A DNA stretch of 23,331 nucleotides from assembly GCA_016712885.1 (NCBI GenBank), contig JADJQF010000017.1, forward strand, positions 1-23,331, in the 5' to 3' direction. The position numbers were made by a program, and so were the translations under genes. Positions 14,739 through 23,331 of the stretch are shown here, one piece after another. Within the stretch, counting starts at the first letter, position 1. Each line of letters opens with the position of its first letter. The notes under the pieces are model-generated. The model saw nothing but the letters and a program-made list of their open reading frames with translations, was not told where the DNA came from and did not search any database. The DNA comes from Candidatus Flexicrinis proximus. Its GTDB lineage: Bacteria > Chloroflexota > Anaerolineae > Aggregatilineales > Phototrophicaceae.

Positions 14739-15617
14739 CTATAGGCTCCGGCGGGCGCGCTCGCAGGCCGCGTGCAGCGCCCGGCGCGTCAACACAACGG
14801 TCAGATGCTTGCGCTGTTCTGCGGTTCCACGGATATCGCTGATCGGCGTGGCGGCCCGACCCGCGATCTGGGCGGCTTCCTCAATGGCCTGATCCGACAC
14901 GGCCTGTCCGGCAAGCCGCTCACCCGCCTCACGGACAAAGAGAGGGATCGGCGCGACCGCGGCCACTGCGACCCGTGCCGAGCGGAAGTGCGTCCCGTCC
15001 TCGCTGAGTACGACGGCTGCGCCAGCCCCGACGACAGCGATGTCCATCTCGTTGCGCGGAATGAAGCGGAGATAATGCGCGCCGAATCCCTTGACCGGCG
15101 GTTTGAGGCGCAGTTGAACCAGAAGTTCCCCTTTTTGCAGGACGGTTTGGCCGGGCGCGCGACAAAACGACTCGACGGGAACGCTTCGGAGGCCGTTCGG
15201 CCCCATAATGACGCACACCGCTTCATGGACGATCAGCGCCGGGATCGAATCAGCGGCCGGCGAAGCATTGGCAAGGTTGCCGCCAAGCGTCGCTCGCCCC
15301 TGTATCTGCGTGCCGCCGATCAGCCTCACGGCATCGACGAGACCCGGATAGTGCGCCGCGACCGCCGGATCGTCGCAGATGCGCAGGCACGACACCGCAG
15401 CGCCAATCGTCAGCCCTGTGCCGGGATCGTAAGACAGTTCGCTGAGTTCGGGGATATGCTTGATATCGACCACCACGTCGGCCGACCGCCGGTTTTCCCG
15501 CATCTGGACGAGTAGATCGGTCCCCCCGGCAAGCAACCGGACCTGCGGGCCATCCTGCGCAAGCAGGGTTGTCACTTCATCGATGCTTTGGGCCGCAACA
15601 TAGTCAAATGCTTTCAT
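14739..15617 (-). CDS. FAD-binding (medium) subunit of the XDH-family hydroxylase
   Basis: A 292-residue protein from ATG 15617 (MKAFDYVAAQSIDEVTTLLA); an upstream ATG at 15626 is the alternative, but 15617 has a GGAG nearby and the family-typical length. FAD-binding motifs: AGGTDLLVQMR, LTIGAAVSCL, and ATLGGNLANASPAADSIPAL. Later it carries the CODH-type C-terminal domain (KHLTVVLTRRALHAACERAR). It reoxidises the small subunit and passes electrons to an acceptor. First gene of the operon, with a promoter at 15655-15682. Confidence 0.9.
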   Translation of the reverse strand: MKAFDYVAAQSIDEVTTLLAQDGPQVRLLAGGTDLLVQMRENRRSADVVVDIKHIPELSELSYDPGTGLTIGAAVSCLRICDDPAVAAHYPGLVDAVRLIGGTQIQGRATLGGNLANASPAADSIPALIVHEAVCVIMGPNGLRSVPVESFCRAPGQTVLQKGELLVQLRLKPPVKGFGAHYLRFIPRNEMDIAVVGAGAAVVLSEDGTHFRSARVAVAAVAPIPLFVREAGERLAGQAVSDQAIEEAAQIAGRAATPISDIRGTAEQRKHLTVVLTRRALHAACERARRSL

Positions 15618-15654
15618 GGGCCGCACTCCGTATCAGGGATTGCATTGACGGTTC

Positions 15655-15682
15655 AATATAACACCCACCGGTATGAGGACAA
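15655..15682 (-). promoter_or_regulatory. Promoter of the XDH-family operon
   Basis: On the minus strand TTGTCC (plus 15677-15682) and TATATT (plus 15655-15660) are separated by 16 bases and sit about 40 bases before ATG 15617. A small TTGA-ACCG-TCAA inverted repeat overlaps the start region. Good match, not tested. Confidence 0.55.
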
Positions 15683-15900
15683 AATGCGATGCCCACAGAA
15701 CAGATCCGCCGGACTGCTTTCGGGGAGATCCCCGGGTCGCGGCTTTGCGCCCTATAACTTCAGCAGGCGGTGACAACTCTCTGTACCTGCTCATGGCGAT
15801 TGGACACGCACGGGTCTCCAATCGCAACTATCGCATACAACGGAGTCAAGAGGGTTGCAGCCTCATGTGGAGCTCGCGCCTCCACCCTGACTCACGGCGG
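15683..15900. other. Intergenic region with hairpins
   Basis: No convincing gene. Two inverted repeats are visible: GCGATTGGA/TCCAATCGC (15796-15804 with 15817-15825) and GTGGAG/CTCCAC (15867-15872 with 15880-15885). The second lies just after the CARDB gene's stop and may terminate it; it also looks like a degenerate module 2 of the repeat family. Confidence 0.45.
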
Positions 15901-16756
15901 CTAGCAGGCCACGTAGAAACTGATGAGCGTCGTGTTGTTGGTGTCGTCCAGTTCGCCGACGGTGCCGGCGGCATCCACCGTCACGCGCAGGTGGTACAGG
16001 CCGTTGCCGTTGGCGCTGAGAATCAGGTCGGCGCCGGCGCTGGAGATGCTGGTCGCGTCGATGGGCGTGATCGTACCGCTGACCTCAGCAAGGCGGACCA
16101 GGTCGGCATCGAGCAGCTCCATCAGAAACGCCGACGCAGGCGAGGCGCCGCCGCCAGTATTGGCGATGATGAGCTCGATGCGCGTGCGGTCGCCACAGAC
16201 CGGCGTGTTGCCCGCCAGCGCCAGCGAGCCCACGCGTAAATCCGGCTGGGAGTTCGGCGCGCGGCACTGCACGATGACAGGATCGCCATCACGGGTGTTG
16301 TTGGATTCGTCGCTTTCGGGGCATTGTCACCCCAGTCCGCGATGGCGCGCAGGATATATGTGCCATCCCCGGAATGGCGAAGGTCGAGCCGAAACTGATG
16401 ACCTGAGACTGACCGGCCGCCAGCGCCGGGACAAAGAGCGTGGACTGCCAGATCCAGTTGGTGTGCGAGGCGACCGGGTAGTGATAGTTGGCAGCCAGGG
16501 TCGTCTCCGGGGAGCTGGCAGAACCGGCGTTTTCCACCGTGATATGAACCATGGTCGGCTGGTCGCACAACGCCGGATTGTGCTCGTAGACGATGTCCGT
16601 CACGCGCAGGTCGATGCTCCCGGCAGACGTGGACGGTGTCGGGGTCGGCTCCGTGTTCGGGCGGAACAGATCGGGTATCGCACTACAGGCGGCCAGCACA
16701 ACGGTCGGCAGCAGGGCCGGCACGACGGCCCGAATGAACTTCAATATTAGGGACAT
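15901..16756 (-). CDS. CARDB-domain lipoprotein, two frameshifts
   Basis: Start ATG 16756 (MSLILKFIRAVVPALLPTVV) gives a lipoprotein signal with lipobox VLAAC, then a Pro/Thr linker (NTEPTPTPSTSAG). Two tandem cell-adhesion-related (CARDB) beta-sandwich repeats follow: DLRVTDIVYEHNPALCDQPT, then DLRVGSLALAGNTPVCGDRT, with the typical EL/ES-DxxNNT ends (ESDESNNT and ELDDTNNT). Frames change near 16365 (lost G in GGGG) and near 16320 (lost C). About 285 residues. Surface-exposed binding or structural role; no enzyme motif seen. Confidence 0.75.
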
Positions 16757-16918
16757 ACACGATCTCCGTGAACCCGATACAGCACTGCCTGCCGGCAGTA
16801 CAGGCATTGTCCACTGGAAATGAAATTAGACATGGACGGCTGTGCTACGCTCATCCGCCGCCGCTAAACTCCATGGCCATACCGGTAGACCAGCGGCTCG
16901 GATAAGCTGTCTCAGTCA

Positions 16919-16947
16919 TTGTGAAAATGGAACATTTGTGCTATTCT
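16919..16947 (+). promoter_or_regulatory. Promoter for the GyrI-like/SDR pair
   Basis: TTGTGA (16919-16924) and TATTCT (16942-16947) are separated by 17 bases, about 36 bases before ATG 16983, in a locally AT-rich stretch between the divergent CARDB and GyrI-like genes. Confidence 0.5.
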
Positions 16948-16982
16948 ATAGACTTCTTCCGCCCTCACAACTGGAGCCACCC

Positions 16983-17490
16983 ATGTCCACAGAACAGACT
17001 CAGCAGGCAGAACTGACCGCGCTCGCGCCGCAGCGCATCCTGAGCGTCCGCGGGACAATTCCGGTTGCGCAGTTGGGCAACGCGATGGGCGAACGGCTGG
17101 CGGGGCTTGCCGCCGCGCTAACGGCCCAGGGGCTGCAGGCGTCGGGACCAGTGTTTGCGCGTTATCACAGCTTCGACCCGGCCGGCGATACCGATGTCGA
17201 GCACGGTGTGCCGGTGGCCGGAACCGCCGTCAGCGCCGGTCAGGTGAGCGCCGGTGAATTGCCCTCCGGTGATGCCGTCAGCGTCTGGCACACCGGCGAC
17301 CATACCACGCTGGGGCAGACTTACGGCAAAATGGGTGCGAAGGTGCAGGAATCCGGGCGCGTACCCGCCGGGCCGCCGTGGGAGGAATACCACTGGATCG
17401 ACCTCAACCGCTTCGACACTGACGCGGCCTCGTGGGGGAGAGAACAATGCGTCGACGTGGCGCGTCCGCCTCGTCCAGCCGCTAAAGTAG
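16983..17490 (+). CDS. GyrI-like/AraC effector-binding domain protein, one frameshift
   Basis: From ATG 16983 (GGAG upstream): MSTEQTQQAELTALAPQRIL, then the effector-binding fold with PVFARYHSFDPAGDTDVEHG, AGTAVSAGQVSAGELPSG, VWHTGDHTTLGQTYGKM, and PPWEEYHWID. The frame breaks at the GGGGG run 17434-17438. Restoring it gives the expected family end WRVRLVQPLK and the stop at 17490 (about 168 residues) rather than a run-on. Stand-alone GyrI-like proteins bind small cationic or aromatic ligands; some hydrolyse them. The SDR gene follows on the same strand, so the two may be co-transcribed. Confidence 0.75.
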
Positions 17491-17584
17491 GCGTGGCGGC
17501 CAGTAACGCGCCAGAGATTGGGTGCATTATCGTGCCAGAGTCATGCGACACTAGGGCGATCACCACACCTACAGGAGATGCGCC

Positions 17585-18384
17585 ATGAGTACACCACTTC
17601 GCGGGCAGATTGCGCTGGTCACCGGCGCGAGCCGGGCATCGGCAAGGGGATCGCCATCGCGCTGGGCCGCGCCGGAGCGACAGTCTATGTGACCGGCCGC
17701 ACCGAGGACGAGACGAAAGCGGCCGTGCCGCTGCCAGGCACGATCCATGCGACGGCGGCGGCGGTGAGTGCAGCGGGCGGGATGGGCATCGCGGTGCGCT
17801 GCGACCACACCGACGAAAAGCAGGCGAAAGCAGCGGTCCGGCGCGTGATCCGGGAGCAGGACCGCATCGACATCCTTGTCAACAACGCCTGGCGCGGCTA
17901 CGAAGGGTATGTGACGGGCAAGCACTTCGCCCCGGCCACCCCTTCTGGAAGAAGCCGCTCGTCTACTGGGACGAGAACATGGACGGCGCGCTGGACCTAT
18001 ATGATGACCGCCCTGACCGCTCCCCAGATGGTCAAGCAGGGCGGCGGGATCGTGGTGAACATCACCTTCAATCCGGGACTGGTTGACCCCGCCTATGGCG
18101 CATCAAAAGCCGCGGTCGACCGGCTGACGGCGGAATTCGCGCAGGCGCTCAAGCCGCATCAGGTTGCCGTGATGGGGTTGTACCCCGGTCTGGTGCGGAC
18201 CGAAAACGTCCTGAAGAACGCGCGCTGGTTCGATATGACGCAGTCGCAGTCGCCGGAGTTCACCGGCCGCGCGGTTGCCGCGCTGGCCGCCGATCCGGCG
18301 CGTATGGCGAAATCGGGCGCCTCGTATGTCGTCGCCGATCTGAGTGCCGAGTATGGCTTTCAGGACGACCCGTATGTCCCGTGA
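17585..18384 (+). CDS. Short-chain dehydrogenase/reductase, DHRS1-like, several frameshifts
   Basis: From ATG 17585 (AGGAG upstream): MSTPLRGQIALVTGASRGIG after correcting a lost base near 17633 (TGASRGIG is the cofactor motif). Then TVYVTGRTEDETKAAV, ILVNNAW, FWKKPLVYWDENMDGAL (in another frame, 17940-17990), TYMMTALTAPQMVKQGGGIV, YGASKAAVDRL (YxxxK active site) and LYPGLVRTENVLK, ending at 18384. The layout matches DHRS1-like SDRs. The expected active-site serine about 13 residues before the tyrosine is not visible: the segment reads VNITFNPGLVDPAYG and looks shortened. Activity is therefore uncertain; substrate unknown. Confidence 0.75.
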
Positions 18385-18397
18385 GCGGGACTGAGGC

Positions 18398-19038
18398 CTA
18401 CATCACGCGGGGAAGCTCGATAATGTCGGTGGAAAGTGCCCCGTCGTCGCCGATGGTCAGCCGACCGACCGTGGGGATCGGACGGCACTCCGGCGGGGGG
18501 TGGCTTCGGAGCGGCGCAGCCAGACCGGCAGCGCGAGACGGCGCACGAAAGGCTGTGGCACGGTCATCTGCCAGCGCAGCATGTCGGGCGTCGGGGTTGA
18601 ACAGCAGCACGCCGTCGTGGACGCCGCTGTACGTGCGGTGCCAGTGGCCGAACACGATGGCCTCTATTGCGTCGTCCTTGAACCAGCGCAGCAGGTCGCC
18701 AAACATACCGTTCCACGGGTCGGTCTTAAAGCCGAGCAGTTTGCGGACGCGGTCGCGTTTTTCGATCACAAATGGGCGGTGGCCGTGGGTCAGACCGATG
18801 TGCTTCCCGCCGACACTCACGACGCGGCGCAGCGGCAGCCGGAACTGGTCGTCGTCGCCAGAACCGCCTCGACCGGCGCGATCTGCGTCAGCCGCTCCAG
18901 CACGTCCGGCGTCTCGATATCGCCAGCATGCAGGATCAGCGAAACCCCCGCAAAGGCCGCCTCGATAGCCTCCCACTGGATGGCCGAGACGCGGGTAGGC
19001 CAGTGGGTGTCGCTCAACACGCCGATCTCAACCGCCAT
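18398..19038 (-). CDS. YfcE/MJ0936-type metallophosphoesterase, frameshifted
   Basis: ATG 19038 (MAVEIGVLSDTHWPTRVSAI) gives the calcineurin-like signature: GVLSDTHWP (DxH), LILHAGDIE (GDxxD-type), then in another frame THGHRPF and AIVFGHWHRTYSG (GHxH), LLFNPDA. Ends near PTVGRLTIG...IIELP at 18398. Breaks near 18865 and near 18590. About 210 residues; members are metal-dependent phosphodiesterases. The ATG overlaps the TGA of the preceding gene by one base (TGATG), implying coupling. The 3' end is convergent with the SDR (13 bases apart). Confidence 0.75.
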
Positions 19039-19382
19039 CAGGGACTCGTCTCGCTGCGGCCAATGAATTCGACGGTGCCGCACAGATCGATACGCCACGC
19101 CTGCCGCACGGTCAGGTTACCGCCATGGGACGTGGTGCTGTAGCGCAGGTGACCGGTGTCCTCCCAGACGAGTGCCGGCGTGGTCAGCGCCGGCGCTATC
19201 GGCATCTCCGCCAGCCGCCGGACGCTGCGAATATCCGCCAGCCAGATTTCGTACGTCTCTGGCTCATGCCAAACACTCCACGCGGCACGCGGCCCAGCAG
19301 GGTGCAGGCAGCCACCTGCACCCTGCGGATCAGGCATTAGCGCGCCGGCGAACAGGGCCATCAGCAAGAACAGCACCGTCAT
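19038..19382 (-). CDS. Small secreted protein, apparently a reduced paralog of the next upstream gene
   Basis: A 114-residue ORF from ATG 19382 with a signal peptide (MTVLFLLMALFAGALMPDPQ). Its C-terminal half (LVWEDTGHLRYSTTS...WRIDLCGTVEFIG) aligns with the end of the 19398-20526 protein (VQWDDATHIRYGYFV...WRIDLCGEIVELVTN). It thus looks like a signal peptide joined to a last blade-like segment, probably a truncated duplication. The coding sequence is intact and lies 15 bases after its upstream neighbour, in the same operon. Function unknown. Confidence 0.7.
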   Translation of the reverse strand: MTVLFLLMALFAGALMPDPQGAGGCLHPAGPRAAWSVWHEPETYEIWLADIRSVRRLAEMPIAPALTTPALVWEDTGHLRYSTTSHGGNLTVRQAWRIDLCGTVEFIGRSETSP

Positions 19383-19397
19383 GGCGGCGGGGTGGCC

Positions 19398-20526
19398 TCA
19401 GTTCGTGACCAGTTCGACGATCTCGCCCGCACAGGTCGATGCGCCAATCGGCGCGGCCGTCGGGCACAAAATAGCCATAGCGGATATGCGTGGCGTCGTC
19501 CCACTGGACGAACGGCGCGACCCCCTGCGGCACATCGAACGTAGTCAGTACGACCGGCGCTGTGCCGGCTTCGTCGCTCGGGCCATCGGCTGACGTGATT
19601 CGCAGATCAACCGTCTTCGGATTGGCCGGGTCCTGCCATCGCCACTCGGCCACACGGTAGCCATCGGGTGAAAGCGTGATCGACGGGAAGAACGCCTGCT
19701 GGCCGGAGAACAATTCTTCGACGGCCGGTTCGCTGCCCAGCGTCACCTCATACACCACGAACGGGCTGTCGAAACGGCCGGTATTCGGGTCGTGATACGG
19801 GGTGAGCAGCGTGCGGAAGGTCGGCACCTCAGCTTCGGCATCCCACACCAGTTCGGGATACATCACCGACTCGCCCAGACCGATCGCCACCGCGCCCTCG
19901 AACAGCACCACGGGATTCCGGCCGCGGGTATCGGTCACCCGGATGGTGTCGTGCGCCATCAGGACAATTGACTGGCCGTCGGGAGCGACATAGAACTGCC
20001 CCGCTTCGCCGTATGGAAGCCGTTCGGTCAGGATTCCAGTGTCGAGATCAAGCGACCACAGGTCGAGCGGGATTTCGAAGTAGATGCCTTCGGCGTCGGT
20101 CGAGACCTCGGTATTGAACAGCACGGTATGGGTGCCGGGGACAAACTGCGGGGTTCATCAGGCTCACCGCATCGCGGAAGTCCTCGGTGCGCAGGCTCAT
20201 CAGCGTCTCGTGGGTGAGGATTTGCGTCATCTCGCCATCCTTATAGGCGAAGACACCGACAAAGAAGCGGTCGGTTGCCAGCACCAGCAGCACTTTGCCG
20301 TCGTCCGACCGCCAGAAGCTGCCGCGCGCGCAGGCCATCCGGGCAAGTTGAACGGCGTATCGACGCCGCTGATCACCACGTCGCCGGCCTCATCCACAAA
20401 GGCGCGTTCCGGCGCCAGCAGCGGCAGCTGATACGGAGGCAGCGGGCACTCGACCGGCTGCGGCTGCGCCGTCGCAGGCATAATTGCCAAAATAGCGGCG
20501 AGGATGAGAAGCATTACTGTCATCAT
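19398..20526 (-). CDS. Secreted beta-propeller-like (TolB/WD40-type) protein, frameshifted
   Basis: Three frames join into about 375 residues: MMTVMLLILAAILAIMPATA (signal peptide, start 20526), ARGSFWRSDDGKVLLVLATD, then EGIYFEIPLDLWSLDLDTGI, RLPYGEAGQFYVAPDGQSIV and FPSITLSPDGYRVAEWRWQD. The SPDG-type repeats are those of TolB/PD40-like propellers. Breaks near 20338 and 20150, plus one near 19420: restoring it ends the protein IDLCGEIVELVTN at TGA 19398. The ribosome site AGGA precedes the ATG. Binding or sensing role outside the membrane; no enzymatic motif seen. Confidence 0.65.
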
Positions 20527-20645
20527 GTTCGGAATTCCTGTTCATGGGTGGTGCAATCACTCCAGACGCTGAAATGCGACCTGAAGTTCCACCGATCTAC
20601 GCAACAGGATAGCGCAAGCCGCCTCCGGCGTTCTTGCCGCGCACT

Positions 20646-21967
20646 CTACGCGATCTCGTCTGCGGGTGGCGCTTGCTCTACGGACAGCCCACGGGCCAGC
20701 CTGACCGCGCGTCCACCCAGCCAGATTCCGGGGATCAGTAGCAGCGCGCCGCCGGTGATGGCAGCCCTCACGCCGAATACGTTCCCAACCCATCCGAGCG
20801 GGATGCCGCCGACCAGTTGGCCGACCGCATCGGTCTGGCCGTCCATGCTCAGTACCGTCGCCCGCACACGGGGGTCGATGCCGCGGTTAATCAGGCTCAG
20901 GTGCAGCGGTCCGACGATACTGCGCAGCGGCCGATCAGGAACAGGCACAGCAGCGATATCCAGACCGCCCCTGCATTTGCGAACAGCAGGAACAGCGCCA
21001 CCAACCCGACAATGACCAGCCACAACCGCGCGCCACCGATTGGGGTCCTCGCTGTCGATGCGCCGGCGCACGCGCTGGGCGCACAACTGCGCCGATCAGC
21101 AGCGAGACCATCCGGATAATCCCGAACCACAGCACCTCGCGCTCTGGTCAGGGCTGGCCGCGCCCAGCAGCGGCAGGTCGGTGAAGACCGGCAAGTCGAA
21201 GTTGTCGAGCAGGTGCTTGGTCCACAGCCGGTCGTAACTCTCGCCTCTGCGCCGCGAATACCAGCGTAATGCGGTCAGCGTGACCATCAACGGCGCGCGC
21301 GGATCGTATTCAACCCGGCCCGGAAGGTCTGGGCCATATGGCTGAAGCGTAGGTTTCTGCGCTGGATCGGGGTCGGCCGGTATGCATCTTCCGGCATCAC
21401 GCACTACAGCACCCCGGCCAGAAACAGGTATAGAAAGCCGCAGATCCACACCGGCGCGGCCAGATCACGCCAGCCGATGACGACCGAAATGACGATCCCG
21501 GCGGCGGCCGCCAGCTCGCTGCCACTGCGCTGGCCAGAAAGGCGTCGCCGGCCTTGTCTTCGCCGATCTCGTCGCTCAGCCATGCCTGTCCCGCGCCGCT
21601 GAAGAACGTATGGCCCACGCCCCAGATGAACGATCCAAACGCGATCGGCTGCGAGAACGAGGGCATCGTCCCCGTGATGATGAACCTGGCGCCGACCACA
21701 CCAGCCGCGCCGATCATGACTCGACACGGCGACAAACGTCGGCGATGCCGGTCGGCACCCCTCGAGAACAGCAGCACCCCGGGATTTTCGGAGCGCCTCC
21801 CCACCGCCACCAACTGCAGCGCGGCCAGACCGGCGATCCTTGCCTGATACACCATCCATAATGTAAAAGGGGCGAATCCCGTAAACCGAAGCGCCCGCCA
21901 CGACTCGGTAAAGATCCACAGACTGCTGGGGTGACGCCTTATAAAGGGGAGGGGGTTATGTGCGCAT
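20646..21967 (-). pseudogene. MFS transporter, broken by many frameshifts
   Basis: Readable pieces in all frames are typical of a 12-helix MFS permease: FTGFAPFTLWMVYQARIAGL (helix 1), ARFIITGTMPSFSQPIAFGS, FIWGVGHTFFSGAGQAWLSD, DEIGEDKAGDAFLAS, VWICGFLYLFLAGVL, LWLVIVGLVALFLLFANAGA, SIVGPLHLSLINRGIDPRVR, ATVLSMDGQTDAVGQLVGGI and GVRAAITGGALLLIPGIWLG, stop 20646. The start is probably ATG 21967, preceded by GAGG, with an immediate frame change into NPLPFIRRHPSSLWIFTESW. At least six breaks. It may be an intact gene with poor sequence here. Likely an efflux carrier; substrate unknown. Confidence 0.6.
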
Positions 21968-21973
21968 AGAACC

Positions 21974-23076
21974 TCAATGCCGGGGAAGAAGAGAGGGCCG
22001 AAAAGCAGGGCTGAGTGCCGGGCCGCGACGGCCAATAGATGCGACCTGCTGTTCTGATAACCCAATTCTTTTTCAAATAGGGGGACGCACGATTGGATGC
22101 CCGCGCGAGGCTCATCTTCGGCTGCCAGCCGAGCAGCCGCCGCGCCTTTTCGGTCGAAAAAGTGACCTGACGCAGGTTGCCGCGCAGCACCGCCGGGAAA
22201 TCCTTGAACAGCGTCCCGCGTGGCGCTAGCAGCGCGATAACCGGCGCCAGCGCGCCGACGATCCACGGCGGGATGCCGGAGCCAGCGGCTGCGTCTCCGA
22301 GCGCGGCGTACGCGCCAAGGAACTCGCGCCAGAAACCCCGGATCAGGCGCGCAGTTGAACACTGTCCGCTGGCCCGCCGGATGATGGCCGAGAAGCATCG
22401 TCAGCGAACACATCCGTCGACATGAATCAAGGATTTGCACAGCCGTGCCCGTCGCCGAGAAAAGCACCGCCCACCCGCGCGACAGCTTTCTGATATCTGC
22501 ACGTTCACGGTTGCTGCGCGGCCGTAAATCATACCGGGCCCGGATGATCGCGTAATCGGAGTGCCGGTCTGGTTGCCACCTCGCGCAGCGCGGTCTCCGC
22601 GCCTAGCTTGGTGGTCGAGTAGGCGTAGAGTCATCGGGGCTGGGGGGGTCTCCTCGGTCGCGCGCTCCGGCATATCCCGGAAGCCGCAGACCCGCGACGC
22701 TGCTGACGTTGACTAGCTAGCGAACCCCCCGCCTCCGCGGCGATCTGCGCCAGGCGCGCGTCCTCGACATTGATCGCGTGCTGCTTATCGGGCGAGCCGC
22801 CCAGACGCCGCCGCGACGTGAAAAACGACCGTGCAGCTTCGACGGCACGCCGCAGCGACCGGCGTCCGCCAGATCGCCCCTGCGCCAGTTCGATGTTCGG
22901 CTGTCCGGCGATATACCCGCCGCGCGATGGCTCGCGCACCAGACCGCGCACCTGCGCGCCCTGCGCGGCCAGCGCTGCACTTTCCAGCGCTCCACCCAAA
23001 ATCCCGAGGCGCCGGTCACCAGCACCCGGCTGTCTTTCCAAAGCCGATTTCCGCCCCCTACGTGTTCGCTCACCAA
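21974..23076 (-). pseudogene. NAD-dependent epimerase/dehydratase (extended SDR), broken by many frameshifts
   Basis: Near the start, LWKDSRVLVTGASGF (TGASGF 22999-23016) is the Rossmann cofactor motif. Later pieces: AAQGAQVRGLVREPSR, YIAGQPNIELAQG, KQHAINVE, YAYSTTKLGAETALREV (YSTTK, 22607-22621, the YxxxK active site), GTPIT and GMIYG, then HHPAGQRTVFNCAPDPG, LRGNLRQVTFSTEKARRLLG and WQPKMSLA. A C7 run and several other homopolymers break it. The start (a TTG at 23076, or later) and the end (about 21974) are approximate. Extended SDRs of this type modify sugar nucleotides or steroid-like substrates. The MFS gene follows directly. Confidence 0.6.
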
Positions 23077-23099
23077 AGAACCCTACCCAGGACGTCTTT

Positions 23100-23331
23100 G
23101 TCACCCCCGCGCCTGGGTTGGACTTCAGACGCGACTTGGCAGCCTTTACACTACATTATTTATGAAAATGTGCCTGTTTTTTTGCAGCGGCGCGCCCTAT
23201 GACACGCCGCGCTGCTTCGCTCAGATACGCACAGTTCGTTGATCTCGGCACCCTACGGCGGTTCACAGATGCGTAATTTCGTCAGCCAGCACGCGCAGTC
23301 CTACGCCCTTCCGGCATCCGGCGCTATTTCG
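23100..23331. other. Window edge with no assignable gene
   Basis: An AT-rich, promoter-like stretch (TTGGCA at about 23136, then TACATTATTTATG) could start a plus-strand gene divergent from the epimerase. The readable plus frames (such as SAPYGGSQMRNFVSQHAQSY near the end) are too short or cut by the window edge to call. Confidence 0.3.

Noticed and set aside
11954..15617. Calling the XDH-family operon an aerobic CO dehydrogenase (coxMSL)
   Set aside because: The active-site loop is AYRAPGAP, not AYxCSFR, so the CO dehydrogenase label is not supported.
23100..23331. A gene start at the right edge
   Set aside because: Frames are short, cut by the window end and possibly frameshifted; there is no recognisable product.

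Overview
This GC-rich window looks like chromosomal DNA of an uncultured bacterium, most likely a Chloroflexota (Anaerolineae-type) lineage. That placement is an inference from the gene mix (CARDB lipoprotein, EtfD/HdrD-like Fe-S reductase, XDH-family operon with its own MoaD, several XRE/HicAB/PemK modules) and from the intergenic hairpin repeats; no marker gene confirms it. No rRNA, tRNA, CRISPR array or transposase was seen.

The most important technical feature is that about fifteen genes are broken by single-base frameshifts, mostly at homopolymers. The reading frame is almost always recovered in another frame, so I give reconstructed spans. Damage is worst at the two ends (1-3.1 kb and 20.6-23.1 kb), while the XDH operon (11.7-15.6 kb) is clean. 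This suggests an uncorrected long-read contig, though true decay of some genes cannot be excluded.

Layout. 3-3135 (minus): a secreted protein of unknown function, a 34-codon translationally coupled small ORF, and a GH13-like lipoprotein. 3229-3768 (plus): a membrane protein that shares a palindromic -10 box with the GH13-like gene. 3781-4843 (minus): a toxin-like protein with an LQRTLGN motif as found in effectors of extracellular contractile injection systems (eCIS) and an HHIIP/PGNIHRGP nuclease-like core. 5114-6903 (minus): an MDR-family oxidoreductase, then a membrane protein plus XRE-regulator operon with operator-like palindromes over its promoter. 7262-9456 (minus): a PemK/MazF-like toxin, a DinB protein, a RibD/DHFR-like reductase and a HicAB pair. 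9590-11614 (plus): a membrane-anchored Fe-S oxidoreductase. 11685-15617 (minus): FAD, 2Fe-2S and molybdopterin subunits of an XDH-family hydroxylase plus MoaD. 15901-16756 (minus): a CARDB lipoprotein. 16983-18384 (plus): a GyrI-like protein and a DHRS1-like SDR. 18398-20526 (minus): a metallophosphoesterase, a mini-paralog and a propeller-like secreted protein. 20646-23076 (minus): an MFS transporter and an extended-SDR epimerase, both badly broken.

The least explained element is a family of modular palindromic repeats in the intergenic gaps. Two composite copies (about 4.93-5.07 kb and 7.03-7.25 kb) carry the same modules, with one block inverted and with 14-bp perfect stems whose sequence differs but whose pairing is kept. 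Two simpler copies sit just beyond gene ends, where they probably act as terminators. The 3.8-9.5 kb stretch also concentrates toxin-like genes (an eCIS-type nuclease, PemK and HicAB).
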